58,100 nucleotides of DNA from Bacteroidota bacterium. Its GTDB lineage: Bacteria; Bacteroidota; Bacteroidia; Chitinophagales; Saprospiraceae. Location: assembly GCA_020160935.1 (NCBI GenBank), contig JAIUPL010000033.1, positions 1-58,100 on the forward strand, written 5' to 3'. This document shows positions 36,401 to 44,689 of the stretch, one piece after another. The first letter of the stretch is position 1; each line of letters opens with the position of its first letter. A model generated the notes under the pieces. It saw only the letters and a list, made by a program, of their open reading frames with translations, had not been told where the DNA came from and did not search any database. The translations under genes and the position numbers were made by a program.

Positions 36401-37248
36401 CTCATCATATTGTTGGCTACGAGGCAGCGGGTATTGGCCGTTCCGCGGCAGTCGTACATGGCGAGGCAGCCGTAGTAAGTCGTGTAAATGCGATTATGCT
36501 GTACCACCGCCGTGCTGCAATAATTGATTCTGAAACCCAGCGCACAGGTATTGACCACGTTTTTTTGCACCTTGATTTGGTGCGCGTAAACGGCTACAAG
36601 CGCTTCGGCAAGCGTGCCTTTGAAACGGTTGTTTTCAATGACCATATCGGCCGACACCAGCGTTTCGCCGCCCAGTGCACTGATGGCCTGGTACCCGTTC
36701 AGGAACAGGCAGTTTTTGATGGTCACATTGGGGCTTATGCCTGAAATGAGCACGGTGATTCGCCCGTTGGTATTTTGTGTGGAGGTATTGAGGCTGCCCG
36801 ACAAACGGCAGTTTTCAAGGCGGAAATTGGTCACATTGTATAGATAAACAGCGGTGGAGTACAGGCCAGATTCGGGTGTCTGAAAAGACAATCGTTTGAA
36901 TGTCACCCGCGCTACGTTTTGCAGCGAAACAAGGTAATTGGTGCCATTGGTAGCCGTGGTACTGAGCAACAACACACTGCTGCTGTCGCCATTTTCTGCC
37001 TGAAAAGTAACCGTACGATTGGCATTCGAGCCGGGAATGGCATTGATCTGAATACGTTCGGTGTAGGTGCCCGGGCGAACGTTGAACGTCACATTTCCGG
37101 AAATACCCTGCGTGCTGAGCGCCGAGGCTGCGGCCGTAAAATCGGCAAAAGAGGGATTGGCGCCGCCAATGGTAAAAGTGCCATTGAGTTGTGCCGAAGC
37201 GCCAAAAGCCAGGAAAAGAAACGGGATGACAAGTAGGGTTCGTTGCAT
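33445..37248 (-). CDS. Giant secreted beta-helix protein, T9SS cargo
   Basis: 1267 residues from MQRTLLVIPF (signal peptide ending GASAQ). Two long right-handed parallel beta-helix regions, each opening with the same phrase (LNGTFTIGGANPSFADFTAAASAL and LSGAYTIGGADGDFPDFSSAVHAA), contain repeated N-N-x-hydrophobic ladders (IENNRFKG, IQNNSIVV, VRNNEFG). Ig-like domains (PLPMVFAGPDVSVCSGDTVVL) and a sorting domain (FPNPVGQGHLFIQIL) follow. Such helices often bind or cut polysaccharide, but no catalytic set is evident. It is displayed or released at the surface. The duplicated module suggests internal gene duplication. Confidence 0.85.
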   Translation of the reverse strand: MQRTLLVIPFLFLAFGASAQLNGTFTIGGANPSFADFTAAASALSTQGISGNVTFNVRPGTYTERIQINAIPGSNANRTVTFQAENGDSSSVLLLSTTATNGTNYLVSLQNVARVTFKRLSFQTPESGLYSTAVYLYNVTNFRLENCRLSGSLNTSTQNTNGRITVLISGISPNVTIKNCLFLNGYQAISALGGETLVSADMVIENNRFKGTLAEALVAVYAHQIKVQKNVVNTCALGFRINYCSTAVVQHNRIYTTYYGCLAMYDCRGTANTRCLVANNMMSNTGESTQANGALIQSCRYLDFVHNSLNILSGADDCKGLFLANSSRFIRIQNNSIVVRSGGLPVVTQNETNEVETFSHCNLYNGTTVPDLPPNSISRNPYYASATDLHVSNAVLNGLGTPLPSVTADLDGESRSALTPDIGADEYTPVQRSVAVAGFVNPSADSVYCAELPLDILLQNTGLETLTSATLTVTLNGVAQAAIPWAGILASGEAEQVSLGLQNLIPLQGNTVSVQCSSPNADTDFFLPDDVLTFENLFSGLSGAYTIGGADGDFPDFSSAVHAATRGGLCSGTTLLVRDGTYNEQIQIGLLKGSSPQNWLTFQGESGDSTAAVLSAAATVNSSFTLRTQLARFLKFKHLKIKQTANPNNVSPVFIAFGTDITFENCIIEGYFSGNSSDSDYALGAFPDSNLTVRHCVIQGASMGANLVGTGPVKYNLIFENNRVYGSSDDCLNLQKWRNVQVRNNEFGAASFNSLYGIYGLNLNNYDISNNRIGIGGVQATVGMYLINCSNFGSDISLVSNNSISMNLGTGIVAVSRGMWIINCDSIQILHNTVRHNSADTDNLAFEMQQTKGASVVNNVFVNTGLGLAFNSAGNTASHFDYNVYFTNGAQLCFGSAELSGIQALTGGDQHSAQASPMWTNALPDSLSLHNPVLENIGTQTEVLTDLRGFARQLPNPDPGAFETPSAPLVQLGPDVAVCGQAALQGFAPGASTYLWNTGATTPHITVDSSGTYILTASNAIGSSSDTIEVVIYPLPMVFAGPDVSVCSGDTVVLQGSSSGACVWSDALGNPLEESCELLVPAQESGAYILVATSADLCQASDTMTLQVLPLPQVPVIERSGGVLSVSSPDALQWLLDGNPIEGANEMSWMPLVGGVYSVQATNAEGCSVESEPYFFVESGIAAAPERTVRIFPNPVGQGHLFIQILGDFAPERYAFYNLQGQLQTNGVLKQDAPDRFNLPAPAEKGIYFLKLSASDGFTIIRTIEVL

Positions 37249-37496
37249 GGATCGATGTTGGTGTGAGGAACAAATGTCGGGTGTGGATGTAAACCGGATG
37301 AAAAAATTCGCATGTATGCATAAATTCACCCAATGTTTTCCGACTGGTTCATAGCACCTGGGCATGAACATGACGGTGGTGGTGCTGGCAGCGCGGCGTA
37401 TTCGGGATTTGAGGTAGTCGTGTGCTGTACTCGATGAAGCGGGATGGGAGAACGGATAAAGCGGATTTTTACTGATTTAAACAGATTTTTATATTT

Positions 37497-37606
37497 GTCC
37501 ACTCTACGCTTTGTGTCCGTTGTGAAACCTTTGTGTCCGTTGTGGTTAATTTTTTTACCACAAAGTACACCAAGGTTTCACAACGGACACAAAGCGTAGA
37601 GTGGAC
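37497..37606. repeat. 50-bp-arm inverted repeat, family A
   Basis: Arms 37497-37546 and 37557-37606 pair almost fully. The sequence CCACTCTACGCTTTGTGTCCGTT...GAAACC parallels the 17970-18082 element (CTCTACGCGTTGTGTCCTTT...GAAACC) with differences matched across the stem (CTTTG/CAAAG versus CGTTG/CAACG). The tail CATCCGTTTCATCCGTTC...GCTACGGCGGGT is shared too. The 543-bp gap 37249-37791 has no gene; before the element there is only GGATAAAGCGGATTTTT, and after it A+T-rich sequence. Confidence 0.9.
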
Positions 37607-37791
37607 CAGATTTTCGAAAGTGTTTTTTAAAAAAATCCGTATTAATCCGAACACATCCGTTTCATCCGTTCCCCCATCCTGCTACGGCGGGTACAATCCC
37701 ACACTTAACCACTCCTTCACAAAAAACCTGCACCACCCTCGCCCTTTCAGCGTACCTTTGCGCGCTTTTTCAACACTATATACCTCTTTCG

Positions 37792-39429
37792 ATGCTATCT
37801 GTAAACGATGTTGCCCTGCAATTTGGCAAACGGGTTCTTTTTGACGAAGTCAACCTGAAATTTGTAAAAGGCAACTGCTACGGTGTGATCGGGGCCAATG
37901 GCGCCGGCAAATCCACCTTCCTCAAAATCCTGTCCGGCGAAATAGAAAGTACCCGCGGCAGCATCGAGATCACCCCCGGCGAGCGCATGGCCGTGCTCAG
38001 CCAGAACCACTTCGCATTCGACGAATTTCCGGTGCTCGATACCGTGATCATGGGCCACCGCCGCCTGTATGACATCATGCAGGAGAAAAATGCCATTTAC
38101 GACAACCCCAACGCGACGGAAGCCGATTCGATGCACGCCGCCGAACTGGAAAGCGAATTCGCCGAAATGAACGGCTGGATGGCTGAAAGCGACGCCGCCG
38201 AACTGCTCAGCAACCTCGGCATCCACGAATCGCTGCACTACAAACTCGTAGGCGAACTGGCAGGATCCGACCGCGTGAAAGTGCTGCTGGCACAGGCGCT
38301 GTTCGGCGCACCCGACATCCTGCTGATGGACGAGCCGACGAACGACCTGGACGCCGAAACGACCGACTGGCTCTGCGACTTTCTGGCTGATTACCAGAAC
38401 ATTGTGATCGTGGTGTCGCACGACCGCCACTTCCTCGATATGGTGTGTACGCACGTGGTGGACGTGGATTTCGGAAAAATCCGCATGTTCACCGGCAACT
38501 ACACCTTCTGGTACGAAACCAGCCAGTTGCTGGCACGCCAAATGGCTGATAAAAACAAAAAAGTAGAGCAAAAACGCCAGGAAATGCTCGACTTTATCGC
38601 CCGTTTCTCGGCCAATGCATCCAAATCGAAACAGGCTACCAGCCGCAAAAAAGCGCTCGACAAACTCAACCTCGAAGACATTCAGGTGTCGATGCGCCGC
38701 TATCCGTACATCGCTTTCAAACCCGAACGCGAACCCGGCGACATCATCCTGGAGGTAGAAAACCTGAGCAAGAAAAACGAAGCGGGCGAATACCTGTTCC
38801 GCAACATCGACCTGCGTTTCAACAAAGGCGAAAAAATTGCTGTGCTCAGCCGCAACCCGCAAGCCATTACCGCCCTGTTCAATATTCTGGCGGGCGAAGA
38901 CACACAATTTGAAGGCCGGTTCCAGTACGGACAAACCATATCGCCGCAATACCTGCCCAACGACAATAGCGCGTTTTTCTCCGGCGATCAGGATCAAAAC
39001 CTCATGGATTGGCTGCGGCAGTACTCCAAAGAAAAAGACGAGGGCTTTATCCGTGGGTTTCTGGGGCGTATGCTCTTTGGCGGCGAAGAAGTGTTCAAAC
39101 GCTCCGGCGTGCTGTCGGGTGGTGAAAAAGTGCGCTGCATGATGTCGAAAATCATGCTGGCCAACCCGAATTTCCTCATCCTCGACGAGCCTACCAACCA
39201 CCTCGATCTGGAGTCGATCACGGCGCTCAACAACGGCATGAAAGACTTTACCGGAAACATGATCTTCAGTTCACACGACTACCAGATCCTGGATTCGGTA
39301 GCCAACCGCATCATCGAAATCACGCCGAACGGACTGATCGACCAGTACCTGGAGTACGGCGATTACATCCACAGCGAGAAAATTCGGAACCTGCGGGCCG
39401 AGATGTACGGAGATTTTGTGCCGGCGTAA
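37792..39429 (+). CDS. ABC-F family ribosome-associated ATPase (YbiT-like)
   Basis: 545 residues with two nucleotide-binding domains and no membrane part. First domain: Walker A GANGAGKST, Walker B LLMDEPTNDLD, signature AGSDRVKVLL. Linker with the interdomain helix (ARQMADKNKKVEQKRQEMLDFIARF). Second domain: signature SGGEKVRCM and LILDEPTNHLD are good, but its Walker A position reads AVLSRNPQAITALF, without GxxGxGK. ABC-F proteins act on the ribosome E site in translation or antibiotic protection. The upstream gap holds a family-A hairpin; a strong terminator follows. Confidence 0.9.
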   Translation: MLSVNDVALQFGKRVLFDEVNLKFVKGNCYGVIGANGAGKSTFLKILSGEIESTRGSIEITPGERMAVLSQNHFAFDEFPVLDTVIMGHRRLYDIMQEKNAIYDNPNATEADSMHAAELESEFAEMNGWMAESDAAELLSNLGIHESLHYKLVGELAGSDRVKVLLAQALFGAPDILLMDEPTNDLDAETTDWLCDFLADYQNIVIVVSHDRHFLDMVCTHVVDVDFGKIRMFTGNYTFWYETSQLLARQMADKNKKVEQKRQEMLDFIARFSANASKSKQATSRKKALDKLNLEDIQVSMRRYPYIAFKPEREPGDIILEVENLSKKNEAGEYLFRNIDLRFNKGEKIAVLSRNPQAITALFNILAGEDTQFEGRFQYGQTISPQYLPNDNSAFFSGDQDQNLMDWLRQYSKEKDEGFIRGFLGRMLFGGEEVFKRSGVLSGGEKVRCMMSKIMLANPNFLILDEPTNHLDLESITALNNGMKDFTGNMIFSSHDYQILDSVANRIIEITPNGLIDQYLEYGDYIHSEKIRNLRAEMYGDFVPA

Positions 39430-39464
39430 ACGACGCCAGCCGCAGTCAACACAACCATATGGCC

Positions 39465-39512
39465 TGAGTGGGGCATGTAACACCTGATGTTACGTGCCCC
39501 ACTCATTTTTTG
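39465..39512 (+). terminator. Strong Rho-independent terminator of the ABC-F gene
   Basis: An 18-bp stem, 39465-39482 with 39488-39505 (TGAGTGGGGCATGTAACA / TGTTACGTGCCCCACTCA, one G-T pair), has a 5-nt loop and is followed by TTTTTTG. The remaining bases to 39689 are A+T-rich leader of the protease gene. Confidence 0.9.
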
Positions 39513-39689
39513 TATCGCACAGGGCGATGTAACGAATTAGGCAAATTTGAAAATCAATTCAACCCAACAAAAGTTATACGTCACATAAAAATTTTCTAAA
39601 ATATTTTATTTAGAATAAAAAACTACATTATTTAGCACAGTCAATATACAATCTTATGAAATCAAACTTTCACCATAAATTTTATTATT

Positions 39690-41426
39690 ATGTCAAAACT
39701 CTTCAAGTTATCCGTTTTAATCTTTTTGTGCTGCGTGACCACCCTTCACGCACAGTTTTTCTGCCTGAATGAAGACCAGAATCCTTTTGTGAATCCGAAC
39801 AGCCAGGGAATTGAAATTGGCGAACGGTCGCAGTGCGACCCGTTCAAATGCAACGGGGCCGTGGTAAATGTAAAATTTCACGTGCTGCACCTCGACAATG
39901 GTACCGATGGCTATTCCGACTTTGATGTTACCTCCTGCAAAAGTCTGCTCGATGCGGCATACGGCCCCAGAGGAATTTCGTTTAATTACCTGCCTACGCA
40001 CCACTGGAACAAGTCATTTTACCTGACCCAAACCAGCCTGGCGATCCTCTCCATTTTTAGCGACTTGGACAACCAGCGCACCAGCGACGCTGTACACATT
40101 TATCTGATAAAAAATCCGCAACTCGGCGCGGGAAAAGCCGACGGCATTCCGTCCAACGCCTGCTTCATGGGCGGTTCGGCTACCTACAACGGGGTTACGT
40201 ACCAACTGGTGCCCTCGCATGTAGTAACGCACGAAGTAGGCCACTGTTTGGGCCTGCAACATACGTTCAACAATTTCACCACCGGCACACCGGCCACCGA
40301 AACAAGCCCTTGTACGATGGGCGATTACGTGGCGGATACGCCTGTGGACCCGGTTACCACCAAGGAATGTATCATCCCTTCCAGTTGCACCTACCAGCCT
40401 GCTGCCGGCCAATGTCCTTTGAAAGACAACAACAACGTGTCGTATACGCCTGATTTGCACAATTTTATGTCGTATACCGTTACCACTTGTATGACGCAGT
40501 TTACGGCAGGTCAGGGCGATAAAATGCGCGACGATGCCATGTATGGATTTGGCACGATAGCGGGTATTCCCGGCGTTTTCAAACTTCCGGAAATAAGTAG
40601 TTCGCCCAACACTACCAACCTTTGTACAGGAAATTCACAAACCTTGTCGTTGTGTTTTCCAGGCTTGATTACATGGTCGGTTTCACCCGCAGGTGCTGTC
40701 AACTTTAGTTCTCCCTCCTATGACAATGGTACCATTACGATCACGCCTTCCGGCTCTTATCTAGGAAATATTACCATTACTGCAACAACTGCAAGTGGTC
40801 AATCCAAACAAATAACCCGAACAATTGTAACAGGTTCTTATTTCACCGGCACCTACACCAACAACAACGGCCCGACCAAACCGATGAATACGGTCAATGC
40901 TGTTTCAGCAGGTTCCGTGAATATTACCCTGCAAGCAGGATTTACCTATACCTGGCAAATTCAGGGAAGTTCTTCTGCCACCAACCTCGTGATCGGACTG
41001 AATGGAACGACTGCCCGTTTTAACCTGAACAGTGGCAGCGTGACGTTCCTGATTACATCCGGCCCCACCTGCGGCGTCACCCGCACCGTTACATTCTATA
41101 TTGGTAGTGGCTGGGGACTGGCAGCATGGCCCAATCCGGCGTCGGATGTGCTGAATGTGGAATTAGAAGAAGCGTTGGTGCCTGCAAGCATTCCGGAAGA
41201 TATGGGTGCGGACAATGGCGGCGTCAGCATGCGCCACACGGATGCCATACCACAAGACTTGAACGTGGAAATATTCAATTCCATGGGTACGCGGGTGTAT
41301 ACAGGCAACTACAACCCGACGGCGCCACTGCGCATCGATGTTTCCGGGCTTGAAAATGGCGTGTACTGGGTGTCTGTGCGCGGCGAGGGCGTGAAGGTGG
41401 GCAGCAAGGTGGTGATTGCGCGGTAG
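39690..41426 (+). CDS. Secreted M43-type (pappalysin-like) metalloprotease, T9SS cargo
   Basis: 578 residues with a signal peptide (ending LHAQ). The zinc motif HEVGHCLGLQH (181-191) and downstream HNFMSYT with the Met-turn, plus cysteine pairs typical of M43 (CFMGG, CTMGDYVADTP), define the catalytic domain. PKD/Ig-like domains span about 300-480, and a sorting domain (WPNPASDVLNVEL...GLENGVYWVSVRG) ends the protein. It is exported via T9SS and probably degrades extracellular protein. Confidence 0.9.
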   Translation: MSKLFKLSVLIFLCCVTTLHAQFFCLNEDQNPFVNPNSQGIEIGERSQCDPFKCNGAVVNVKFHVLHLDNGTDGYSDFDVTSCKSLLDAAYGPRGISFNYLPTHHWNKSFYLTQTSLAILSIFSDLDNQRTSDAVHIYLIKNPQLGAGKADGIPSNACFMGGSATYNGVTYQLVPSHVVTHEVGHCLGLQHTFNNFTTGTPATETSPCTMGDYVADTPVDPVTTKECIIPSSCTYQPAAGQCPLKDNNNVSYTPDLHNFMSYTVTTCMTQFTAGQGDKMRDDAMYGFGTIAGIPGVFKLPEISSSPNTTNLCTGNSQTLSLCFPGLITWSVSPAGAVNFSSPSYDNGTITITPSGSYLGNITITATTASGQSKQITRTIVTGSYFTGTYTNNNGPTKPMNTVNAVSAGSVNITLQAGFTYTWQIQGSSSATNLVIGLNGTTARFNLNSGSVTFLITSGPTCGVTRTVTFYIGSGWGLAAWPNPASDVLNVELEEALVPASIPEDMGADNGGVSMRHTDAIPQDLNVEIFNSMGTRVYTGNYNPTAPLRIDVSGLENGVYWVSVRGEGVKVGSKVVIAR

Positions 41427-41434
41427 GATTTATT

Positions 41435-41597
41435 AAGAGGCTGTCTCATAAGTACCACCTGTGGAATCATGTCAGATTTTTATTTTGTTTTTTTATGCTG
41501 AAAACCTATGAGTTTTTTGAAACCTCATAGGTTTAATGCTCGATAAAATTCAAATTTGGCCAACAGTGCATATTGGATACTCATGATACAGCCTCTT
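41435..41597. repeat. MITE-like element with about 21-bp imperfect terminal inverted repeats
   Basis: The ends AAGAGGCTGTCTCATAAGTA and (reverse strand) AAGAGGCTGTATCATGAGTA match at 18 of 20 positions. A central hairpin AAACCTATGAG / CTCATAGGTTT lies at 41502-41534. There is no coding content. Ends of this form resemble some insertion-sequence termini. No target duplication could be identified, and it may simply be another hairpin between convergent genes. Confidence 0.6.
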
Positions 41598-41600
41598 TCA

Positions 41601-43058
41601 TCAATACTTCATGATTTTCAGTGCAACCGTTCCTTTTTTTGTTTGAACGGTCATCAGGTACAACCCGCTATCCAGATCATCGATATGGATATCATTCGTA
41701 GAAAACGCACCGAGCAGCAGTCCCGCCATATCGAAAATACAGGCGCGTTCTAATTGTTCTTCGCCCGTAAATACATGCAACATCCCGCTGCTCGGGTTGG
41801 GAAATACCTGCACCGCTGATTTCACGGCTTCTTCCTGCGCCGATACCGGAGCGAATTCAAAAGCACCCACATCTACCTGATTGTACAGGTTTCTGCTTTC
41901 CGTCTGACAGGTGTCCACATACATTTGATTTGCTTGCAAGGCATAGCCCCGAACAACGGCAGGCACCGATACACCAGCATCCACAGCAGGCGAATTGGCC
42001 GTTAGGTGGTAGTTGTAGTGTGCAGCATCGACAAAACCGATGGCGCTCACCTGGTTGTGGATCACATTGTGCGAAGAATCCAGCACCGTGGGTGCGCCGA
42101 TGATCAGACCGCCCGTTTTGGCGCCCGCCAGGATATTGTTTTTTACAAACAGGGTATCGGTCCCTGTGGCCACCTGGATAAAACTGCCGGTCGTTTTTTT
42201 ATTCACAAACGTATTGTTACATATCCAGACGTTGTGCGGCCCCGGGTTGCTCAGGCCCTCCAGTCCGTAGCCGAGCAGGTTGCTGTTGGCCGAATTGGGC
42301 CCTTGTTCGATGATATTTCCGACTACGACGGTGGTGCCGCCGTTGGGCAGGTCGATGGTACGGCTGTCGACGCTTTGTTCATTGGCAATGCGGTTGTACA
42401 GGATAAAATTGTTATTGGCCCGGCTTTTCAATTCGTGCCCTTCTGCAATGGCATCATGTGAATAGTTGTACCTGAAAATAAAGGTATCGATGTGGTTGAT
42501 GTAAATATTGTGCTGGTAGCCGGGGTTGAGCACGCTGCCACCGTTGACGAATTCTGTGTACTCCACCACGGTTTTGCAATTGGGAATGTTGCCGCACAGG
42601 ATGCCCATTTCGTTGCCTGAAAATTTGCAGTAGCGGACAAACAAATTGGCGCCTTCCTGCCGGATGCCCGCGCCGTTATGATCGATCACTGCCGCATCGG
42701 CAAATTCTATGTTTTCAACCGTCACGTTGGCGCCACTGATCACGAAAATGCCTTTTCCATTGACGGCATCATTGGCAATAATACTCCCGGCCCGCAATAT
42801 AGGTCGGCCGCCCACACCTTTGATCAGCAGGTTGTTTTTCGACCATTTTACCTGCGGATCATTCACATAAGTAGAAGCGTCGATCAGAATGGTGTCGCCG
42901 TTTTGTACCAGCGGCGCTACCTGGCTGCAAAAGGTGTACGGACGCGTAGGCCCGACGCGCCAGGTGGTGGCGTGGGTGCTATACGTTACGAAAAGAAGTA
43001 TTAGGGTAACGAGTCTAAACTGAAATAAAGCAATCAAATGTATTCGTTTGTGTGCCAT
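41601..43058 (-). CDS. Right-handed beta-helix surface protein, T9SS cargo
   Basis: 485 residues with a signal peptide (LVTLILLFVTYSTHA). Parallel beta-helix coils (ISGANVTVENIEFADAAVIDHNGAGIRQEGANLFVRYCKFSGNEMG) continue to about residue 370, followed by a C-terminal sorting domain (FPNPSSGMLHVFTG...DLDSGLYLMTVQT). Such folds occur in polysaccharide lyases and adhesins; the active residues are not identifiable. It is convergent with the M43 protease gene across the MITE-like element. Confidence 0.85.
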   Translation of the reverse strand: MAHKRIHLIALFQFRLVTLILLFVTYSTHATTWRVGPTRPYTFCSQVAPLVQNGDTILIDASTYVNDPQVKWSKNNLLIKGVGGRPILRAGSIIANDAVNGKGIFVISGANVTVENIEFADAAVIDHNGAGIRQEGANLFVRYCKFSGNEMGILCGNIPNCKTVVEYTEFVNGGSVLNPGYQHNIYINHIDTFIFRYNYSHDAIAEGHELKSRANNNFILYNRIANEQSVDSRTIDLPNGGTTVVVGNIIEQGPNSANSNLLGYGLEGLSNPGPHNVWICNNTFVNKKTTGSFIQVATGTDTLFVKNNILAGAKTGGLIIGAPTVLDSSHNVIHNQVSAIGFVDAAHYNYHLTANSPAVDAGVSVPAVVRGYALQANQMYVDTCQTESRNLYNQVDVGAFEFAPVSAQEEAVKSAVQVFPNPSSGMLHVFTGEEQLERACIFDMAGLLLGAFSTNDIHIDDLDSGLYLMTVQTKKGTVALKIMKY

Positions 43059-43125
43059 TTTTATTTAACGTGAGTTAGGGATATTTTTTGATTGGAATGA
43101 AACATAAAAGGAGAGTCTGATAGTA

Positions 43126-43349
43126 GAATCATCCTGCTATACTGTACTTTTTCCTTGATGAAAAAGTACCAAAAAATCAAGGCTGTATTCAAATCCTACG
43201 ATTTTGCTCTCCTTTACGACGGGTTCGCACCCAAACTCGTCCCGCCTGCGGCGGGCCTCAAACATGGGTGCTCTCTGCCGTCGTAAAGGGAGCAAAATCG
43301 GGATTTGAATAAGGCCGTTCGAACAAGGCTTGGCCAATACATTGATTTT
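43126..43349 (+). repeat. Left arm of the Mrr cassette: structured repeat of about 223 bp
   Basis: It is the inverted copy of 44390-44612, nearly identical over its length. Within it a long hairpin forms: bases about 43187-43222 (ATTCAAATCC...GATTTTGCTC...TACGACGG) pair with about 43278-43310 (CCGTCGTA...GAGCAAAATC...GATTTGAAT). The loop holds a second small stem CCCGCC TGC GGCGGG. In the other arm the TACGACGG/CCGTCGTA pairs are replaced by GGAAGCGG/CCGCTTCC. No gene is present in the gap 43059-43395. Confidence 0.95.
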
Positions 43350-43395
43350 CAAATATTTACAACGGTTGTTTGGAGTATGCAATCCCTATCTCTTG

Positions 43396-44298
43396 TTATT
43401 TGTGTCTGTATTGATCAAAAAATTTAAGATCAGGCTCATAAATAATTTTTGAATTAACACCTAAGCCTATCTTTTCAAACATTTCTACAAGTTTATCCCC
43501 GTCAATTAACTCTAGTTTTATATTAGACTTCGCAATTTCCATAGCAGCCTTCGCAAAATTTCCAGTAGTTATTAACAAGCCTTTCTCTACACTGCGTTTG
43601 TTGGTTTCCATAACACCAATAAATGCTTGTACTTTTTCCGTAGGAACAGTGGCTTGATAGCGTTTGCACTGAAAAAAAACGCTAAGATTAACAAATGGGT
43701 TAAGTTTTAGGGTAGCATAACCATCTATTCCTCCGTCATGAGACCGTTGAGTAATTTCAATATTTTCAAAATCATACTCTCGCAATAGTCTTCCACACAA
43801 ATGTTCAAATCCGGTTGGGGTTAAATTCTGTAAGACTTCAATTAATGTTGGTTTAATATTATTATTAGGATTCTCTGGCTCGGTTTCTTCCTGAATCTCG
43901 ATGATCTTATCTGCTTCTTTATCAATATTTTCGGTATTCTTCCCTTCTCTTAAATCTTGAAAAATTTTCACCCATTTTAGAAAAATATCGTGTCCCTGTT
44001 TTTCTGTCAGGCTTGTATCCCAGCCTTTCTTGCTTAAAGCCCACACGCCATGTTTTGAAGGTTCTAAAAGTTCCTCCCAAACGAGATATTGGCGTGCCCA
44101 GGCTAATTGGTTCTGAAACTTTAGCACGCCCGATTTAGAGTACCTTTCAGACAGGATTTCTTCAGGGAGTTTGTATTTTTCTCCTATGTGTTGGGTTATT
44201 TCTTTTGGTCTGGCAGAGCCTCCTAAATCCCGGAGTGCTTCCAAAACAGGTCCAAGCCATTTTACAAACTCTGTTTTCCCGTTTTTTTTCTTGCTCAT
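43396..44298 (-). CDS. Mrr-type restriction endonuclease (type IV-like)
   Basis: 300 residues. The N-terminal Mrr winged-helix domain (about 1-110: KEITQHIGEKYKLPEE, FQNQLAWARQYLVWEELLEPSKHGVWALSKKGW) is followed by a charged linker and the PD-(D/E)xK catalytic domain (about 155-290: LCGRLLREYDFENIEITQRSHDGGIDGYATL...FFQCKRY). The Asp of GGIDG and the QCK motif are the metal and catalytic residues. Mrr enzymes cut DNA carrying certain methylated bases; no methylase is adjacent. It is A+T-rich, unlike its neighbours, and lies between two inverted copies of a structured repeat. Confidence 0.9.
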   Translation of the reverse strand: MSKKKNGKTEFVKWLGPVLEALRDLGGSARPKEITQHIGEKYKLPEEILSERYSKSGVLKFQNQLAWARQYLVWEELLEPSKHGVWALSKKGWDTSLTEKQGHDIFLKWVKIFQDLREGKNTENIDKEADKIIEIQEETEPENPNNNIKPTLIEVLQNLTPTGFEHLCGRLLREYDFENIEITQRSHDGGIDGYATLKLNPFVNLSVFFQCKRYQATVPTEKVQAFIGVMETNKRSVEKGLLITTGNFAKAAMEIAKSNIKLELIDGDKLVEMFEKIGLGVNSKIIYEPDLKFFDQYRHK

Positions 44299-44389
44299 GT
44301 TTTACTTATGAATTAGGACTGCAATATTAGTTTGATTAATGCAAACGTGAGTTTTGGTTAGCCCCCAAACATTTTAATGTAAACATTTA

Positions 44390-44612
44390 AAAATCAATGC
44401 ATTGGCCAAGCCTTGTTCGGACGGCCTTATTCAAATCCCGATTTTGCTCCCTTGGAAGCGGCAGTGAGCACCCATGTTTGAGGCCCGCCGCAGGCGGGAC
44501 GAGTTTGGGTGCGAACCCGCTTCCAAGGAGAGCAAAATCGTAGGATTTGAATACAGCCTTGATTTTTTGGTACTTTTCATCAAGGAAAAAGTATAATATA
44601 GCACGATGATTC
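44390..44612 (-). repeat. Right arm of the Mrr cassette: structured repeat of about 223 bp, inverted
   Basis: It has the same sequence as 43126-43349 on the other strand, with substitutions concentrated in one 8-bp stem (GGAAGCGG/CCGCTTCC instead of TACGACGG/CCGTCGTA), both versions fully paired. It ends about 75 bp before the barrel gene start. Weaker similarity (GAGAGT...GAATC and a TAATGAAAC-type stretch) extends past both outer ends of the arms. Confidence 0.95.
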
Positions 44613-44689
44613 CACTCTCAGAATCACTTTTCAGTTTCATTACAACCAATACAACACTCACTCCATTTCAAGAAACTAAAACCGCCATT

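Noticed and set aside
33649-36744. Several plus-strand open frames opposite the giant beta-helix gene
   Set aside because: All are shadows of the minus-strand gene, whose signal peptide, repeats and sorting tail are clear.
37795-39201. Long minus-strand open frame of about 468 codons
   Set aside because: It lies entirely opposite the clear ABC-F gene, and its residues (rich in H, V, F, E) have no family pattern.
43126-44612. Mrr region as a classical insertion sequence or composite transposon
   Set aside because: No transposase is present, the arms carry no gene, and no target duplication is visible at the outer ends.
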